Of a stretch of 64,000 nt of DNA, positions 10,735-24,508 are shown in pieces (position 1 is the stretch's first letter; every line of letters starts with the position of its first letter). Source of the DNA: Ceratorhiza oryzae-sativae (taxonomy: Eukaryota; Basidiomycota; Agaricomycetes; Cantharellales; Ceratobasidiaceae); contig JARWMV010000234.1 in NCBI GenBank assembly GCA_030998015.1, positions 1,178,001-1,242,000 on the forward strand, given 5' to 3'. The notes below the pieces were generated by a model. It saw only the letters and a list, made by a program, of their open reading frames with translations. It did not search any database and was not told the origin of the DNA. The position numbers were made by a program, and so were the translations under genes.

Positions 10735-12433
10735 TCAGCGACCGACGACGTACGGCTCTGAATTTTGGTGAAAGTAGAAACCAGTCATGGTAGCCGATAC
10801 CGTCGGCATGCGCGACGATGCCCCACGCCCCCCTCCGCCCCAGGTGTCCTGACTGTTGCTCCTGAACGAGTGCGAGTGGCTACGCGTGATGCGTGGAGAC
10901 GGAGGGGACACCGGTGCTTGGTGCTGACGCTGAGTGGGTGAAAGGGGAGGAAACTCGTCGGTCGACTGGAGCACTTCTGGCGAAATCGGCCCAATCGTGC
11001 GAGCCGAAGCCGAGGACATCGATCGAGTTCTAGTAGGAGAAGGGGGTGCGGGCACGTGTGTGGGTGTCGGAGTTGTTTGCTGAACCGGCAGCGGATGGTA
11101 GGTTTGTATGGGCGACGTTGTTTCCCGGATGGGCGAATGAGTGTGTAAAGGCGACTCGGCTTGCGAGTTGAGTTGGACGCAGACATAGTAGAAGCCTGCA
11201 AAGGCGCGATGCGGGGGAGATTTGTCAGAGTAATGAAAGCCACGTGTTCAGCGAGCACGCTACCGTCATAGCTGGCCCCACGAATGCCCCGAACCTGGTG
11301 CTCAGGGACAAGAAACCGCTCCTTCCAGCGCATAAAGATGAAGCCGCGCTCGGACAGGGACTTTTGTCGGATGGTCAAGCCCGGCCGACGCATCTCGGAT
11401 TTGATGCCTGGGGATCAATCTCGATTAGCAGCGGGATTTGTTTGCGAGGGGGGAACCACGCACTCCGGAACGAGTCAAAACGGCCCCAATGGGTCATGTC
11501 GTCTGACTCGGAGGCGCCATAGCTCTGCGTGAGAAAGCCGTATTTGGGACCTGGAGGATGTGATTAGTTGGAAGCGCGGCCCTGGGTTGATGTCACTCGC
11601 CGATGATCTCTGCGTCAAAGTAAGTGGTGAGCTGGGGATGGTCGTCGGTGAGGTTTTCGATGGTGAGATATCCACAGAGCGTCGAGCCGGGAAAGTCGAC
11701 ATTCTAGGCCGAATGAATCACACGACAGCCATATGGGGAAATGCGAAGGGGCACGTACCACGATAGTAACCGACACATTGTACGAGTTTCGGCCGCTTTT
11801 CTGGATGCCCACAAACGATGCGCCGGGGTAGAGACAGTCCTGGCGGGTGTGCTTGAGCCGGAGACGGGTGACATCTGCGTACGGATCGAGCTCGCGGCCA
11901 AACGCGGCGGGGTCTAGCCTGGCGGGGGGCGAGCGCGGGGGCGATGGCGGGTGCTGTGCGGCGGAATGAGCGGCCATCGAATGGGCGACGCGAGATGACG
12001 AGTGGGCAAACGCGGTGGTGGGGGATCGCACTGGCGAGCGAGACGGAATCGTCAGAGGTGTCAGCCCACGTCCAGGGCGCACGTCGGGCGGCGGGGTCTG
12101 GGGGCCGCCCGAGGGGCTGTCCCCGTCGGATTCTGCGCTCGGCTCCTCGACCATGGGCTCGAGCGTGGACTGTCTGCGGATGCGGAGGGGCTCGGCCATG
12201 GCGCGATCGATGGCCTGGACACGGGCGCGGTCTGCACAGGGGCTGCACACGACACCGGGGGCGGGGGCGGGGCTGGGGCAGACGTCGTCGGGGCCCATGC
12301 GGGCGAGGGTGAAAACAAGCTCGGCGGTGTCGAGGGGGCCATGGCAGACAGAGCACACTTTAATCTGTGTGGCCGCGACCACGCTGGGCTCGAACGTGTG
12401 GCCAGGCGCGGGGGGGATGTGTTCGGTCGGCAT
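10735..12433 (-). CDS. GID4: Gid4/Vid24 subunit of the GID/CTLH ubiquitin ligase
   Basis: Substrate receptor of the GID E3 ligase, which in yeast recognises N-terminal proline degrons and sends gluconeogenic enzymes for degradation. The Vid24 barrel is split over several exons: LYPGASFVGIQKSGRNSYNV at about 11790-11850, a middle part with GFLTQSYGASESDDMTHWG near 11500-11550, then FIFMRWKERFLVPEHQVR and GIRGASYDG at about 11270-11345. The C terminus is Ser/Pro-rich and stops at 10735. The start is uncertain: MPTEHIPP at 12433 is used, but the frame stays open upstream with other ATGs at 12499 and 13006. Ahead of the barrel lies a pair of Cys knuckles, VCSVCHGPL and VVCSPCADRA, about 40 residues apart, which could bind zinc. 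I do not know that as a usual Gid4 part. A Pro/Ser-rich linker joins it to the barrel. Confidence 0.85.
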
Positions 12434-13405
12434 CGCTCGCGGCGGTCGAAACGGAGGGGCGGGTGCTGTGCGACTGCCGTCACGTGGCCCGCCAAACATG
12501 TGCAATCCCCCTATCAGGCTCCCCTCCTGCGCTCGATTCCCTCGACGGGTCCAGCTGAGCCTCGGCCTCGTGCACATCTGCCTCGTCTCCAGATCTCCAG
12601 CTCTGGCCATCGCCAGCCCACCATCTGCTGCTCGCTGCCCACCTGCTCTCGGACGATGCCCGCACGAGATCCCGCGTCGCACAGACATGTTCTCCACGGC
12701 CTTGCACACGCTCTCACGGCCGCTTGCATGTTTCGGCGGAGCTTGGGAAGGTCTTCGTCTCGGACCATGGCTGCACGGCCTTCCCCATTCGTCACCTATC
12801 AATGCTTGTCGGGTTGGACCCCTGCTCCCCCCCATGCGTCGATAATATCGTGCCACATCTTGGCCGACCCGCTCCAACGGAGATGAACTTTGCATAGCCC
12901 TAGGCTCCAGTGCGTCTGGCGCCTGTTTCATCCCTTGCTTGTTCTCGTTCCCCAACGTGTCCAGCGCATACAGGTCCCCCTCGTTCGTTTTCAGGGGTGG
13001 ATGCATTTCAGTCGCGTCTTCGATTCACGTCGGCCCCGACCTCCCTACCCAGTTCACACAATCGCAGATCGGAACAACCAGGGAAACTCGACGGGCGATA
13101 TGCTACTCTTCTGCCACCCCCCCCCCACGAGCGCCACAGGTGCACCTCCAGCACGGTGGTCCCAGTCTGCCGCAGTGGCGATCTCGTGCGTGTGCTTTTC
13201 GGGTCGATCCACGAGCATCGATCGCACACGCATCTCGCCATGTTCTCTTTGCCAACGCCTCTCGAACATTTCAGCAGAAGAATGCACCCCGCCCTCCGCA
13301 ACGTGCAGGTGGCCAGGACATTCCAAGCCCAGCTTCCAGCTTACGTGACGTGTCTTCTGCTTTGAATACAAATGGTTGTCTGCTTTCTTTATCGGTAGTT
13401 CACAT
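12434..13405. other. Upstream region of GID4, no separate gene supported
   Basis: About 970 bp of GC-rich DNA between the GID4 start and the CCT4 stop, both genes being on the minus strand. The minus frame of GID4 is open to 13006, so part of this could be 5' UTR or an N-terminal extension. Other open frames here are by-products of high GC and show no domain. A run of nine C lies at about 13119-13127. Confidence 0.45.
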
Positions 13406-15499
13406 TCAACGCGTCAGATGATAGTCGTCAACCTTGAGCAGCAACGCGACCGTCTCAGTAGCCAACTCGACTGCGCTCGTCGACACCAGCAACGGCTGCA
13501 CCACATCCTCTTCCAAAATGTTCGAGATAAGACCCTAGAACACTTTAAGCACCGAATTCACGCGTATACACAATCGCGTACCTTGCGCACGTTTATCCCG
13601 GCGTTCTTCTCGCCCAGCGCATGTCGGTTCCTCAGCTCCGTCACAATCGCAATCGGGTTCAGCCCAGCATTTTCTGCCAGTGTCGTGGGGATCACCTCGA
13701 GTGCGTCGGCGTACGCCTGGAAGCAATACGACTCCATCCCCTTGAGTGTCTGGGCATATTGGGATAGCAACCGCGAAACATGAATTTCAGGCGCCCCACC
13801 GCCGGCAATCAGAGCCCTACACACCAACGCCGGTTAGAAGCGGCCAGCAACGCGAGAATAACCACTTGCCGCTTCTTGACTAGACACCGGACTACGCATA
13901 GCGCGTCATGCAAACTTCGTTCCGACTCTTCCAGCACAAGTGAGTTGGCGCCCATGCACAAAACCGACACCGTCCGACCGGGGTTTTTGACCCCCGTGAT
14001 TCTCACTACACGCGCGCCCGCAGTCTCTGTCTCGTCCACGAGATCCGCATACCCGAGCTTGTCTTCGGTGAAAGCCTCGATATCCGCAATGGGCTTGCAC
14101 CCCGTGCTCTTGGCCAAGAACTCGATCTCGTCTCGTTCGATCTCCTTGATCACCATGATCTTGAGCTTGGACAAAAAGTGGAGAGACATGTCGTTTGTCG
14201 CGTCGCGAAGAATTGATTTTTGGATGAGCAGCACGTTGCACCCCGTCTTCTTGATCTTCTTGCACATATTAAGCAGATACTGCCTCTCCTCCTTTAATAT
14301 CTTGTCCATTTGACGATAGTCATTTACTACGACCGTGTTATCCATCTGAAGATAGAACCGTTATCAGCAGTGTCCACCCTGATCGTAGCAAGACTGAGCC
14401 TACGTCTGGCTTTGGGGCACTCAGCTGGAATTGAACCAGGGCAACCTTGGCCTTTTCCATTCTCGTAGGCCCGCCCGCGGTCACAACCACATTCTGGTTT
14501 AGGACCACACCTTCGACCAGTTCCGTATCTTCAATTGTCCCGCCGACCTTCTTCACTATCCGGATATCGCGCAAGTCCACGTTTGCGGACGTGGGGGTAA
14601 TCAGTCTAGTCACGGCAGATACCGCAATGGGGGCCAGTAAGGATGAGTATTGGGATACGATCTAGTGGCAAGTGAGATTGGGGCTGGGCGTAAGCATTTG
14701 AGGGGTTCAGGGGCGCACCTTTGAGTTCAACGAGGTGCTTGCGGCGCGGAGTAAGCTGTTTTTGTCATTCAAATCGACAGGTGTGGAAATGTCGGTCAGG
14801 TATTCGACAGATTTGGCTGAGGCTCGGAGGAAAGACTCTGCGATGATAGTAGGATGCATTCCTGGTTGGGGAACAAAAGCCGTCAGTCAGAATAACGTAC
14901 CAAAACTCAATGAAATGTACCTTTGGCAAGCATCTTCTCAGCCGCTCCGAGCAGACTTCCAGCCAAAACGACCACGCTTGTTGTTCCATCACCGGCTTCT
15001 ATGTCCTGAGCCGCCGATAATTCTACCAGCTAACATAAGGGTAAGTTTCTCTGTATTTGATCGGTTCCTGGCAGTACTTGCCATCTTTGCTGCTGGGTGC
15101 AGAACCGCGATATGTTTTAGGATGGTAGCACCATCATTGGTGATGATCACCTCTCCTTGAGGAGTTTGAATCTAGGGTGGGTTATATTAATTGTCTTGGG
15201 CGTAGGAGGAAATATATACTTGCCATTTTATCCATACCCTTTGGACCCAAGGATGTCCTCACAACGTCTCCGATAGCTACGGACCCAATCATTAGTCATT
15301 TCCCGACTCTTGATTCGAATACGATAGACCTTTGGCAGCAGTCATATTTGACAGCCTAACTTCCATAGGCTTGCCCTGAGACCACGAATATTCAGCCGTT
15401 GCCTTTACGATTGAAAATTTGACATACCTTGTCATTAAATGATTTGTTCGAGTTATCCCCAGCCTTGGCCGGCGCGGGCGCTGCATTTTCGGACGACAT
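13406..15499 (-). CDS. CCT4: T-complex protein 1 subunit delta (CCT4)
   Basis: Delta subunit of the cytosolic group II chaperonin TRiC/CCT, which folds actin, tubulin and other proteins with ATP. ATG at 15499 gives [10 protein letters not shown], followed by many short introns. Diagnostic blocks in order are [10 protein letters not shown], the ATP site [12 protein letters not shown] (about 14965-15005), the delta-typical [20 protein letters not shown] (about 14525-14590), apical-domain sequence with [18 protein letters not shown] (about 14050-14110), [13 protein letters not shown] (about 13765-13810), and [15 protein letters not shown]. Translation ends VDDYHLTR with TGA at 13406-13408. It shares a 207-bp upstream region with the divergent gene at 15707, so the two may use one bidirectional promoter. 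Length and order match CCT4; no missing block noted. Confidence 0.93.
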
Positions 15500-15706
15500 G
15501 ACGGTTCGTGAGGAGAACGGTGGAGGATGGATCCAAAAGTAATATTTGCAAGAGACGCGTCGCGCGGTTGCTTAGGGCTGACACATGGGCACTCTGCAGT
15601 CGATCACTAAGCGGTTCTCACGAGCGACCATCTCGATTTGCTCAGGTATGGCCATTCAAATTGCGTGCTGAGTGTTTGGGTCTAATCAATACGATGGCTT
15701 GCAGAC

Positions 15707-16470
15707 ATGTCTACCCCTCATGCTCGAAACATTGTTCGAAAACTATTGGCTAATGGTAAAACTCTGAGAATACAGGAAATCTACAAACGAGGCTTGGAGG
15801 AATATCCCGCCACACCGCTTCCTAAACCTCCACCACCAAAAAGGTTTGCAGGTAAAAAAGGCATACTGAAGCCTGCGCCTCCTCAGCCTCCGAACCCCGG
15901 TCATCCATTCCACTCAAAATCGTGAGTCTCGAGAGCTACTTGTTTAATTGAGATCTAACACCTCATTTGGTAGATACCTCAAAGACACTGTTCTTGGGGG
16001 CCTTATCCAATCGGGAGAGGTCCAAAAGTTCCATACTGTATTGGATAGCGTAGAGGAGGTCCAAACTAAAAAGCGGCCAACCAAATCCCCGGAGGCGATG
16101 AGGAGTGGGAAACGGGATGTGTGGCTTTGGCGTTTGATTGGGCCTCAGGGGGAGGCTGGAGAGAATCCCAAGCTGGAAGATGAGCCCCCAGTGGATGTTG
16201 TGGGATGGTACCAGGAGAATACGATATACCCACCGAAACAAACTGAGAAATCCAAGGAGAAAGCCAAGGATAAACGAGATCCTTATGGCGCTGGGCCGCT
16301 GGACCATTTGAACAAGAGGAGAGAGAATGCACGACCGGAGAAACTGAAACTAGAGGAAGAGTAAGCGGATATATTTGTTCATTCGATGGTTGATACTAAT
16401 TATACATAGATGGATGAAAAGCATTGCGGCGGCTCGAGAAGAGGGAAAGCGGGCAAACCAGGCGTCTTAG
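15707..16470 (+). CDS. Small Lys/Pro-rich protein of unknown function
   Basis: Three exons: 15707-15921, 15974-16360 and 16410-16470, joined by GT-AG introns in consistent phase. The product is about 220 residues, basic and rich in Lys and Pro. It starts MSTPHARNIVRKLLANG and carries RYLKDTVLGGLIQSGEVQKF and WLWRLIGPQGEAG. It ends REEGKRANQAS with TAG. A helical N terminus followed by a Pro-rich linker and a charged tail is compatible with a mitochondrial ribosomal or assembly factor, but I see no signature that proves it. An intron in the 5' UTR is possible, since a cag acceptor lies just before the ATG. It is divergent from CCT4 across a 207-bp gap. Confidence 0.7.
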
Positions 16471-16714
16471 GGCGATTTTCAAAGTAATATTGAACTTGAA
16501 TTAAGTATCTCTTTCAAAAAAAAAAAAATGAGGACATTTGTCGTGCCGATCAAATCGCATGTGTCATCAGCGATTTCATTTCCTGATTTGACTCGCTCTC
16601 ATCTGCAAAGATTTTTGTTTTGGTCTCGCATGACTCGACTCAAATTCGACCACGAGAGTGCCTGGAGGCCTATTTTCCGCACCGCCAGTACCTGCAACGA
16701 CTAGGTTGTTCACG

Positions 16715-19260
<2,546 letters not shown>

Positions 19261-19546
19261 ACTATTCCGAACTAAAATGTATTTAAATGTCGTACTGGAA
19301 CAAAATATCACCACACTTCGAACCAATTTGTATGCGCTATAGAAGCTCAGTTAATATCCGTAACGTAACAATCATGTGACCAGCAAACAAGAGTACACAA
19401 GTTGCCGCGTTCCGACTCGTCAACGACTCACAAAACACCAAAGTTGCATTCAAACGTTCTTCCCAGCTTCCTTCTCATCGGGTACTTGTTTGATATACAA
19501 GAGGTACTCATTATCATGAAAGATTATTTCCATTTGACGTTCTGAT

Positions 19547-20378
19547 ATGAAAACGTTCCCGCGTTCAGCTCGCACCACCCACATGTCTCCTCCAGGACCA
19601 TTTGTTCAGCCGGGAGATACGTTGGAGGGGTTCTTGAGGTACTTTTGGCAATGTCAGATTGCTACGGCAGAGCGTGAGGACCCAGATTTCAAGCATCCCC
19701 CTCTCCCGCTGGCTCGAATCAAAAAGGTTATGAAGAGTGATCCAGATGTCAAGGCAAGCGCTTTATAGATCTGTTCGTGTGGAATTATGGTCTGAAAAAA
19801 GTCTTGTAGATGATTTCAGCAGATGGTACGCATGTCTGGACACTTGTTGTGATCAACACTCCCTAATCGTCCTGGAAACAGCGCCTATTCTATTTTCCAA
19901 GGCCTGCGAAAGTGAGCAACTACTTGCATGCTCCGACGTGTACTCACGAGGTCGTTGGCCTAGTCTTCATTTCAGAAGTTACGGCTCGCGCCTATCTTGT
20001 CGCTGAGCAACATAAACGCCGCACTCTTGCCAAAGCCGATGTTGCACGTGCACTCAGCAAGAGTGACCAATTTGACTTTTTGATCGATATCGTTCCCCGC
20101 GAGGAAGGTACAAAACGTAGCACACGTGGTGGGACTGGGCGAAGTGAATTGAAGACACCAACGGCTGGAGAGAGCAGTACATCGGGAGATGCGAGTGCTG
20201 CGAGGGCTGTTGTTGCGGATCCTGGTCCGAGCGAGGGCTTGATTGGGGAGGTGAGTGCGCCGAAAGTTGTTTTTGGGAGTAAGTCTGATATAGTGTTGGG
20301 TAGGGCCAGGCTGCGCAGGATCTCCTGACGCAATCTATTCCTGGTTATCCGGTTCCCGCGGGCGTTGGTGTATGTTAG
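19547..20378 (+). CDS. HAP5: HAP5/NF-YC subunit of the CCAAT-binding factor
   Basis: Histone-fold subunit of the CCAAT-binding complex; it pairs with NF-YB (HAP3) and recruits NF-YA (HAP2). The fold is spread over exons: [16 protein letters not shown], then [15 protein letters not shown], and [20 protein letters not shown] followed by [19 protein letters not shown]. The exons are 19547-19753, 19810-19825 (only 16 nt), 19882-19911, 19964-20250 and 20304-20378. The first intron begins with GC (gcaagc). The tail is Ser/Thr/Gly-rich and ends [11 protein letters not shown] with TAG. The product is about 205 residues and close to the core family length. The reading is continuous only if the 16-nt exon is kept, because it codes the invariant MISADA that joins helices. 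Confidence 0.92.
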
Positions 20379-20652
20379 GCACGTTATGTTTATCGTGCAA
20401 GGCTAATCTGTCCTCGGACCCAGTTTTCATTCCCTCCAGGTGGGCCGCACAACCAGTAAGATTATATGATTTGTAAGGAATTCATAGCAATACATGGAGT
20501 CGCATATGTACACTAGTGTAACATAGAGTCGAAAAATGAGTTTACAGTAACTATAAGATTACAATATTGCTACAGTGCGTTTCAATTCATCGCGGATCTA
20601 TGGGCTCATTCAGTATGCGCAGTCATGCCGAGTGGCAAAGACCTGACCATGA

Positions 20653-20964
20653 TTAGCACGAGCTACGGTGTTTCTGGCGCCGTATGACCCGTTTCGCTCG
20701 GGACAAGAACCCTTTCCAGCTCCTGGTCGACGAGCGGCTCTCTGGGCGTTCTGGTTCGTAGTGTGTTTGGCGCGAAGATCCCCGAACCCATAAAGATGGT
20801 GTGTCGTCGTCCCAGGCCGACGCCGTGCCCAATGGGTCGTCACTCGAGGAAAACCCTGGGTGCACGTCGAATTGGGAGCCTGGGCGCGAGGAAAATGAGG
20901 AAAAGTAAGGGTTTGGTAGTTTGCGTCCCCTGACAAATTGGAATGCTGGACTCGGTGGATCCAT
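20653..20964 (-). CDS. Small basic Ser-rich protein, unknown
   Basis: Single open frame from ATG 20964, 103 residues, starting MDPPSPAFQFVRGRK and ending SRAKRVIRRQKHRSSC. It has a Phe/Ser-rich N-terminal half, an acidic patch (AWDDDTPSLW) and a strongly basic C terminus. I recognise no domain. It is divergent from the glutamyl-tRNA synthetase gene, and a TATA-like tract lies about 130 bp upstream of its ATG. It could be a real small gene or chance; no intron helps decide. Confidence 0.4.
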   Translation of the reverse strand: MDPPSPAFQFVRGRKLPNPYFSSFSSRPGSQFDVHPGFSSSDDPLGTASAWDDDTPSLWVRGSSRQTHYEPERPESRSSTRSWKGFLSRAKRVIRRQKHRSSC

Positions 20965-21089
20965 GTTACGGAGAGAAGAAGGGGGGACTAGAAGTGAGGG
21001 TGGTTGACTGCACAAGAGCCGAGCCGAACGCCGGGGTTTTAAGGGCAAGTGAGTGGTTGGGTGTCAGCCACAATTGCTGTGCAGGTCTG

Positions 21090-21102
21090 TATATATATAT
21101 AC
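21090..21102. promoter_or_regulatory. TATA-like alternating AT tract
   Basis: Perfect (TA)n run, self-complementary, in the gap between the small minus gene (ATG 20964) and the GluRS gene (ATG 21321). It could set transcription in either direction. Confidence 0.45.
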
Positions 21103-21320
21103 CGCGGCTGGTACTGCGGACACATTTAATCCGCACGGACGGCCAAGGCGTTTCCACGGCGCCGCCCACTGAGCCTGTCCTCGGCATCCATCATCTCTGG
21201 CCCAGAGCTGAGCTCGGCGTCACAGCTCCAAAAATAATTGCAAATATACCACGTGCCATTTTCAGACTGGTTCCGTCTCGGATGCAAAGCGGTGTGACTC
21301 GTGTTTTGCATACATCCACC

Positions 21321-24271
21321 ATGGCGAGCAAGAACGTAAAGTTCCTGCCAACCTCGAGTCCCTTTGCCTATGCCATCCTCGGCATATCTTCGTTTCTGGG
21401 CATCCCCTATTCCTTCGACACCGAACAGACCGACAGCGTTATCTTGACCGTAGATGGAGTAACTAGCACCAATCCTGTGGACGCGCTCCACCAGCTCGCC
21501 GACACCGCTGGTCGTGCGGGAGACTCCCAGACTGTAAGGGAAACCGATCGTGATACTATGACCACTAACTGGCCTGTAGAGCACTCAATTCTACGACCTT
21601 GCGGCGACATTACCGACCAAGACGGCATATGCGGATCTCGCACCAGCAATCGATACTATCGATGATCATCTGGCCTACAGGACCTTTATTATTGGCCATG
21701 CGCTAACGGCTGTTGACTGGGCCGTGTGGGGGGCTCTCAAGGGTCTGTGCTATATTGTATCCGTGGCTTGAGATATGACTCATGGCTTTGGATATCCAGC
21801 CAGCATCCAAGCGCTTGGAGTGCTGAAGCGGGGTTCGCATCCTCATGTACAGCGATGGATGATTTACATCGAATCTCTCCCATCGACGCAGCAGGCGCTT
21901 GCTGCATTGAATGAGGCGAAATCCAAAAAGGTCATATCCAAGTCATCCAGAGAGCAATCTTGTTATTCAACTTCTGAGAATACAGGGACAAGGTACCAAG
22001 ACCGCCGCATCTTTTGAGACAGGTCTCCTGGGAGCTGTGCAAGGGCAAGTGGTTACTAGGTTCCCGCCCGAGCCGAGTGGCTATTTGCATATCGGGCATG
22101 CCAAGGCGGCCATGCTTAATCAATACTTTGCCAAGATGTACGAGGGCAAACTGATTGTTCGTTTCGACGACACAAATCCTTCCAAGGAGCGGGTCGGTTG
22201 TACATTCTTCTCATACCCACAGCACACTGACGCAAAGCATCATAGTCCGAGTTTGAGGAGACAATTCTCGAGGACCTTGACCTCCTGGGGATCAAGGCAG
22301 ATGTCTTGACTCATACATCTGACTATTTCGATAAACTGTACGAGTACGGAGTACAGCTATTGAAAGCAGGAAAGGGTTACGCTGATGATACGAGTGTTGA
22401 ACAAGTATGTGTCTATTATTAAACGCGCCTGTTGGCGATGCTCAACCCGGCGGATAGATGCGCGAGGAGCGAACCAACGGGGTCGCATCCAAGCACCGTG
22501 ATGCTTCTATAGAGGATAACCTCAAACGGTTCGAGGAGATGAAATCAGGCAGTGTCGAGGGTGCCCGGTGGTGTCTTCGTGCCAAAATTAGCGTCGACAA
22601 TCCGAACAAGGCAATGCGCGATCCAGTAATTTATAGGTGCAACGCAACTCCTCATCACCGCACAGGGTCAGTGCTATTCCTGCGTTGTTACCATCGCCGA
22701 ATCTTGATCTTATTCCTAGTGACCAATGGAAAATTTATCCGACCTATGATTTTGCATGCCCTATTGTAGATTCGATAGAGGGTGTTACGCATGCGCTCCG
22801 TACAAACGAATATCGCGATCGAAACCCTCAGTATACATGGATGATTGATGCTCTTGGCCTCCGTCAGGTCACAATTTGGGATTTCAGGTATGAAAATTTC
22901 TTGCTTTCCAATCTGAGTGGTGCTGAGGGTAAGCTGGCAAGTCGTATCAATTTCGTGTATACCCTGTTATCGAAGCGTAAGCTACACTGGTTTGTCGACC
23001 AGAAGCTCGTCAGTGGCTGGGACGATCCACGATTCCCGACTGTGCGAGGTACACTGTTCCCCTTTGATGTGCATACAATCCATACTTACACGCCTAATCG
23101 TTTAGGGATTCGTCGACGAGGAATGACTGTTGAGGCACTTCGTCAATTCATGCTGGCTCAAGGTCCCTCCCAGGCACAGCTCATGCTCGAGTGGGACTCG
23201 TTCTGGGCGTTGAACAAGAAGGTTATTGACCCGGTTGCTCCACGTCATTGGGCCATTGCCAAAGAGGGAATGTAAGCTCATTTCGCGAGTTTCATAAACC
23301 GCTGATTTGTGTTAATATCTTCCAAAGGGTAACAGCGACAATCAATGGGGCTACGGAGGAAGTCAAAGAGGTGCCTTTGCACAAGAAGAACCCTGAAGTT
23401 GGAACCAAAAAGACTGTGTATTCGAAGCACGTTATTATGGAGAAAGAGGACGCCGATTCCTACGAGGACAACGAGGAGGTACGTTGATTACTTTTCAATC
23501 CTATCCATTGGTTTCTGACAGCCTATCTAGGTCACTCTCATGGACTGGGGAAATGCTATCCTCAAGTCGAAATCCCCCGGTGCACTCGAATTTGACCTTC
23601 ATCTCGAGGGTGACTTCAAGAAGACCAAGAAAAAGATCACCTGGCTTGCGCTCCCGACCCCAGATCACGCACTCGCCCATGCCACACTCATCGACTACGA
23701 CTATCTTATCACCAAAAAGAAACTAGACGAGGATGACGACGTTGCCGATTTCGTTACGCCGGTCACTGAATTCCGCACCGAGTGCTGGGCTGACGCAAAC
23801 GTGCTCAACCTCAAAAAGGGTGACATTATGCAGTTTGAGCGCAAGGGCTATTACATCGTTGACGGCATATACGACGATACTGAAAGCCCCCTGAGCGGAG
23901 CCAAACGTATGGAGTTTGTCAAGATCCCAGACGGACGAGCTGCAGGATTGGCGAGCAAGGCCGGTCCAGAGGATACAGCTTCCAAGACGAAGAAAGACAA
24001 GGCAGCGGGGGGCGGTGGGAGTTTTGGAAAACCCGTGCGCGGACAAGGTGCGGCGACCCCGAGTCAAGCCGGGCCTGCACCGACGCTAACACCAACGGCA
24101 TCCAAGGCGCATCCTGATGGCAAGCGGGTCATCCTGTCCGAGGGCAGTGCGGGTATCAAGATCCCGATCACAACCAAGATGTACTCTGTAGATCGAGTAG
24201 GAGGTGAAGGGTCTGTTAGTGCTCCAGCGGATACCAAAATGTATGTTGTCAAGAGTGTATACGACTTGTAG
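21321..24271 (+). CDS. GUS1: Glutamyl-tRNA synthetase, cytosolic
   Basis: Charges tRNA-Glu with glutamate for cytosolic translation. ATG 21321 ([13 protein letters not shown]) opens a GST-like N-terminal domain (to about 21895) that in yeast binds Arc1. The class I core follows: [20 protein letters not shown] holds the HIGH motif (about 22050-22110), then [28 protein letters not shown], and [10 protein letters not shown] as the KMSKS-type loop (about 22963). The anticodon-binding beta-barrel lies on the exon from about 23531. Splicing with many 45-75 nt introns keeps one frame throughout. After the barrel there is a Gly-rich linker ([16 protein letters not shown]) and a short tail with two related strings, [11 protein letters not shown] and [14 protein letters not shown], ending at 24271. 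The eukaryotic (GlnRS-like) type is clear; the tail is an addition. Confidence 0.93.
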
Positions 24272-24508
24272 GTGTTTGACTTAGTAATTAACGTACAATG
24301 AAAAACAACAATTGTTTACTACAACAATAGTTCACCAGAGTGCACTTGGATAGCGAATACAGAACAAATATAAGGTATATACCCCAAACAAGCAACTAAC
24401 CCTGGATAATGTTCAACCCAAGGCCATGATCGCCGAACCTCCACTTCTCGGGTTTATGAAATACCTCCACCTCCACCTCCACTTCGATCCCAGCTACGCA
24501 TTGGTATA

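Noticed and set aside
12002..12886. Long plus-strand open frames of 276-294 codons
   Set aside because: They lie antisense to GID4 and its GC-rich upstream region; composition is Arg/Gly/Ala-biased and no domain is seen, so they are shadows.
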